Origin: Viscum album
Lineage: Eukaryota > Streptophyta > Magnoliopsida > Santalales > Viscaceae
Reading direction: 5' to 3'
NCBI GenBank assembly: GCA_963277665.1
Contig: OY728157.1
Coordinates: forward strand, 369,534,067-369,598,066
Length of the DNA stretch: 64,000 nucleotides
In this document: one piece after another, positions 61,320 to 64,000 of the stretch
Layout: the number at the start of each line of letters is the position of its first letter
Numbering within the stretch: position 1 is the first letter of the stretch
Position numbers and translations under genes: made by a program
Notes under the pieces: generated by a model
Told to the model about the DNA's origin: nothing
Database searches by the model: none
The model's input: only the letters and a program-made list of their open reading frames with translations

Positions 61320-61515
61320 ATCTAAGTTGACCCCGCACATGGTTAGTCTGCACGGCTAGGAAAATCGCGTGCTAACTATACAGTAGTCACTGCATGGAAG
61401 GGGAACTCTGCATGGCCTCCTCGCATGGTTTTCCCAAATCGTTCACACATTGTGCGATCTCTTTTGTCCAAAGTTACCACCACCTGCACAGCTTCCGCAC
61501 GGTTTGGGAAACCGA
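61320..61515. repeat. GC-richer U3 segment with repeated GCAYGG motifs, 5' LTR
   Basis: Counterpart of 54,120-54,350. Motifs include GCACATGG, GCACGG, GCATGG (three times) and CGCACGG. Where the two LTRs differ, C/T changes within CpG are common, as expected after cytosine methylation. Confidence 0.5.
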
Positions 61516-61657
61516 TGTGAAGCCCATGCGTCACCACCTTTTGCCCTTTAACACTTTAAAAGTCTCCAAACTTTCCCAACCATTTCTCATATGCTTCATG
61601 TACTTAAAAAACATAATACAAGGGTTACTTACCAGAAACTAGGGGTACGACACCTAA

Positions 61658-62600
61658 GGACATATTACAGTCAATATCTCATATCACAACTGGGGTTTCA
61701 GTATATGGATTTTAATTTCAAGGTATAGAGGAAAACAACATTTATGAATAAATTGGAACCCTAATTTAATGGTAAAAATTTTATTTAATTATTTATGTTT
61801 ATTTCAATTTTTACTCATTTATAATTATATATACATAACTGTCTAGTTAGTTGAGTCACCAATCCAAATTTATAAAGGAATAATCTTTATTAGTTTCAAT
61901 TAGCACATCATGTAACTGCGACCTGACCCTTATATCTGGTATTAGGATGTAACGAGTCATATAAAATAATCTCATTATATGAATCACCATTCCAAATTTA
62001 GAGAAGTTCATTCCTCATAAATTATAATTGGAATTAATGTAATAAAATCAACTAACATTTCATCCCATGTGACCAATGGTCTATGGCTCAAACATGGCCT
62101 AATTGGTTAATTAAAGTGCCACCATAAAAATATATGGGAAACACCATTTTGGATAATGAGGTAACTTTAATTAGAACAGTTATTCTATTCATGTAAGTAA
62201 AATTAGAACATTTCCAAATATAACAATCAAGGTACCAAAAATATATAGTAGTAAATGCATGAAATAATATAAATATGGCATTGCATATCCATGACAAGTT
62301 AATCCTTAGGTTCCGACTATGATACGTGAAATGATATATCCTTATAATACCAGTCCAAGGGAAAAAATAAATTTATAATAATAACAATAATAACACCACA
62401 AATCATGTGTGTCACCCAATAGTTAAATCAATACCACAATAATTGGAAAAAATTAAACTGTAATGTCCCATACCAGGTGATTTGTTTATTCCCTATATGT
62501 GGGTTAGATACTCATAGGCATATACTCATTACCAAATCCCAACACATTCTTATTCTTCTTTCTAATAACCCAAAATAGTAAGACAAGAGGAAAATAAGGT
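61658..62600 (-). other. Leader of the outer gypsy element
   Basis: About 0.95 kb between the inner element and the outer primer site. I see no coding motif; the frame 62,088-62,297 is spurious. With 52,260-52,516 it makes up the leader in which the inner element inserted. Confidence 0.5.
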
Positions 62601-62612
62601 CTATTATACCAC
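62601..62612 (-). other. Primer binding site of the outer element, degenerate
   Basis: The minus strand reads TGGTATAATAGA just inside the LTR end at 62,615, sharing TGGTAT and several later bases with the iMet site TGGTATCAGAGC. Confidence 0.6.
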
Positions 62613-62614
62613 TT

Positions 62615-64000
62615 TGTAACATCCCAGACCCAGTTTACTCCTAAATAATCAAACCTAGTTTTCTACATGGACTAAATTGTGCCTCCCCGTATATTAAATA
62701 TTTCTAACTAGTAGCAAGAGTATATGATACCACAATGGGGAGAGTATACCCTCATAATCAGATTATATCCTAATATTATAAAATATCATTAAGTAATAGA
62801 AATATTATAAAATTAAACTGCATGAGCATAAGTCATCCAACTAAAATAAATTGGTAGAAGAAATATAAATATCATATACAAAATGATGTCATGTTTTTTG
62901 TCTGTAAAAAATTGTAATACATGGAGGATAAGTTGATGGTATATACAAAATTATGTATAAAAAGGAAAAGATACAAAAAATAATCTCTAATAACATCATT
63001 AGCATAAGTTATCTTTATCCTAGTACAGTAAATCAGGCTTCCAAAGTTGGATGCTCCACATTGTCCAGCAATGTTTACATAATGTCTATTCAGGTACCAA
63101 TCGTCATCCTGAATATGTTGTGATGTATACTCAGTAGGCCACCACTAATTGAATCTAGTATCATTCATCCAGTGTACATAAAGTTCCAGTGTGAAAATAT
63201 AAAAATGTAAAGTAGAAATGTTAACTATAAATGAGTCAGCTCTGGTTCCTAAATAACATGAGGGTAACACTGTCTATATCGACCTAAACCGGGATACCTC
63301 TGAACATGTGTCACCGTATAAAAATATATATATTATATATATATAAATTTTTTATGTATTTATATGCACAATATATGTTGCAACATATATATCCATTTAT
63401 TTTGATATGTAGTACTAGTCTTGAATTAAGGCGTAACTCAGGAATCCATGTATAGTAATAATTTTCTCAGAATGTAGTAAGGGACATCATGGCCAAGTAT
63501 CATGAGTAATGATAGATGTGATGCCCGATTATTATAAATTATAAGGGATACAATTCGTGAGTATCAAAATTTATAAGGGATTTCAATCATGAGTATCACG
63601 GATCATACGAGATGATATTCCCAACTACCATAAATCATAAGGGATTCCATGCTCAAGTATCACAATTAATAAGAGACACCATTTTTGAGGATCATATATA
63701 ATAATCAGATTCAGTCATGATTTAATTTAAGATAAGATATGGTTTCCAACCAATTATGGTTACATTTAATCAATTCTATAATCCATTTCTACTTTAAGAG
63801 TCATGTGACATGGATATACCCCTAACTTTTCATTTAATTACACCAATCCATTTAATTTGGTAGAAACCAACACCAATTATAATGTGGTTTGGCCTCATTA
63901 ACATACAATAAGTCAAGGGAAATTAATAATCTCACTCATAGGGGGTGTAAATTTTTGACGTGGGTTATCTAAGAAAATAAATAAGGGTCCAAGGATTTCC
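62615..64000 (-). repeat. 5' LTR of the outer gypsy element, cut by window end
   Basis: It starts TGTAACATCC on the plus strand and aligns in order with 45,439-46,990, including the GGGATACCT...GAACATGTGTCACC block (63,290-63,315 with 46,223-46,247), an AT-rich run and the 32-bp array. The match reaches the last base of the window. Confidence 0.8.
63478..63701. repeat. Seven head-to-tail 32-bp units in the outer 5' LTR
   Basis: Seven consecutive units of exactly 32 bp opening TAAGGGA or close variants and ending near ATCATAAATYA. They match the array at 46,409-46,632 in number, length and position, so the array was already at seven units when the element inserted. Confidence 0.9.

Larger units (their letters stand above)
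52517..61652 (-). mobile_element. Full-length Ty3/gypsy chromovirus (Tekay/Del-like), nested inner element
   Basis: LTRs of 1,953 and 1,952 bp (52,517-54,469 and 59,701-61,652) flank a 5.2 kb interior. The whole is bracketed by an exact 5-bp target duplication, CCTAA (52,512-52,516 and 61,653-61,657). The primer site at 59,690-59,698 and polypurine tract at 54,470-54,481 set it on the minus strand. Gag, PR, RT, RNase H, INT and a C-terminal chromodomain follow in the standard order. It is complete in structure but dead: gag, RT and INT have stops, and the catalytic Asp of both PR and RT are Asn. It sits in the leader of the outer element, so it is the younger of the two. Confidence 0.92.
59701..61652 (-). 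repeat. 5' LTR of the inner chromovirus
   Basis: 1,952 bp, aligning end to end with 52,517-54,469. On the plus strand the first bases are TTTAATGAC against TGTAATGAC, so the final CA of the LTR has changed. The right end GGTACGACA matches GGTACTACA. The frame 60,493-60,816, which shows a repeating Asp-Gly-Gly-Thr-Ser pattern, only reflects the 39-bp array at 60,505-60,615. Confidence 0.92.
45439..64000 (-). mobile_element. Ty3/gypsy chromovirus, outer element (runs past window end)
   Basis: A long direct repeat pairs 45,439-46,990 with 62,615-64,000. Between the copies, on the minus strand, lie gag, RT, RNase H, integrase and chromodomain remnants (52,516 down to 47,860), in the gypsy order. 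The primer site is next to the right-hand LTR at 62,613 and a purine-rich stretch lies beside the left-hand LTR at 47,813. The inner element (52,517-61,652) sits between the leader and gag. The right-hand (5') LTR is cut by the window end. A CCTAA stands before the left LTR; the matching copy would lie outside the window. Confidence 0.85.

Overview
The window looks like a stretch of a large, repeat-rich plant nuclear genome. It is very AT-rich, has no recognisable host gene, rRNA, tRNA or organellar insert, and is built almost entirely of old LTR retrotransposons nested in one another, plus one LINE and one probable non-autonomous CACTA element. The tRNA-iMet primer sites, the Ty3/gypsy chromovirus-type pol, the Ty1/copia gag/pol resembling the SIRE/Maximus lineage, and the L1-type LINE with a C-terminal RNase H domain point to a flowering plant; species cannot be told. 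All coding frames are pseudogenes broken by stops and frameshifts.

Region 1 (1,379-20,605, minus strand) is a large LTR element with two LTRs of about 4.9 kb (1,379-6,274 and 9,732-20,605 once an insertion is removed). Its short interior keeps a gag zinc-knuckle region and an iMet primer site. The interior carries a probable CACTA element (7,309-9,016). The right-hand LTR is split by a 5.9 kb plus-strand LTR element (11,849-17,765) whose left LTR is cut down to 56 bp and which is flanked by a 67-bp duplication rather than a 4-6 bp target duplication.

Region 2 (24,175-44,115) is a plus-strand Ty1/copia element (5' LTR from 24,175, gag from about 34,130, integrase about 36,580-37,090, RT about 37,980-38,640, 3' LTR from 39,512). 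Its 5' LTR is split by a plus-strand Ty3/gypsy-type element (24,468-32,323) that keeps gag but no recognisable pol. Its 3' LTR stops at the poly(A) end of a 5'-truncated minus-strand LINE (41,156-44,115).

Region 3 (45,439 to beyond 64,000, minus strand) is a decayed Ty3/gypsy chromovirus. A second, better preserved minus-strand chromovirus (52,517-61,652) sits in its leader, with 1.95-kb LTRs, an exact 5-bp target duplication (CCTAA), PBS, PPT, gag, PR, RT, RNase H, INT and chromodomain. Both carry head-to-tail minisatellites in their LTRs (7 x 32 bp in the outer, 3 x 39 bp in the inner).

Stretches 1-1,378, 20,606-24,174 and 44,116-45,438 hold no feature I can name. I did not find a new gene system. 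The points most worth checking are structural: the 67-bp flanking duplication, LTRs whose ends match but whose centres do not, the LTR minisatellites, and the palindromic subterminal repeats of the CACTA-like element. All alignments were made by eye, so boundaries may be off by a few bases and no percent identities were computed.
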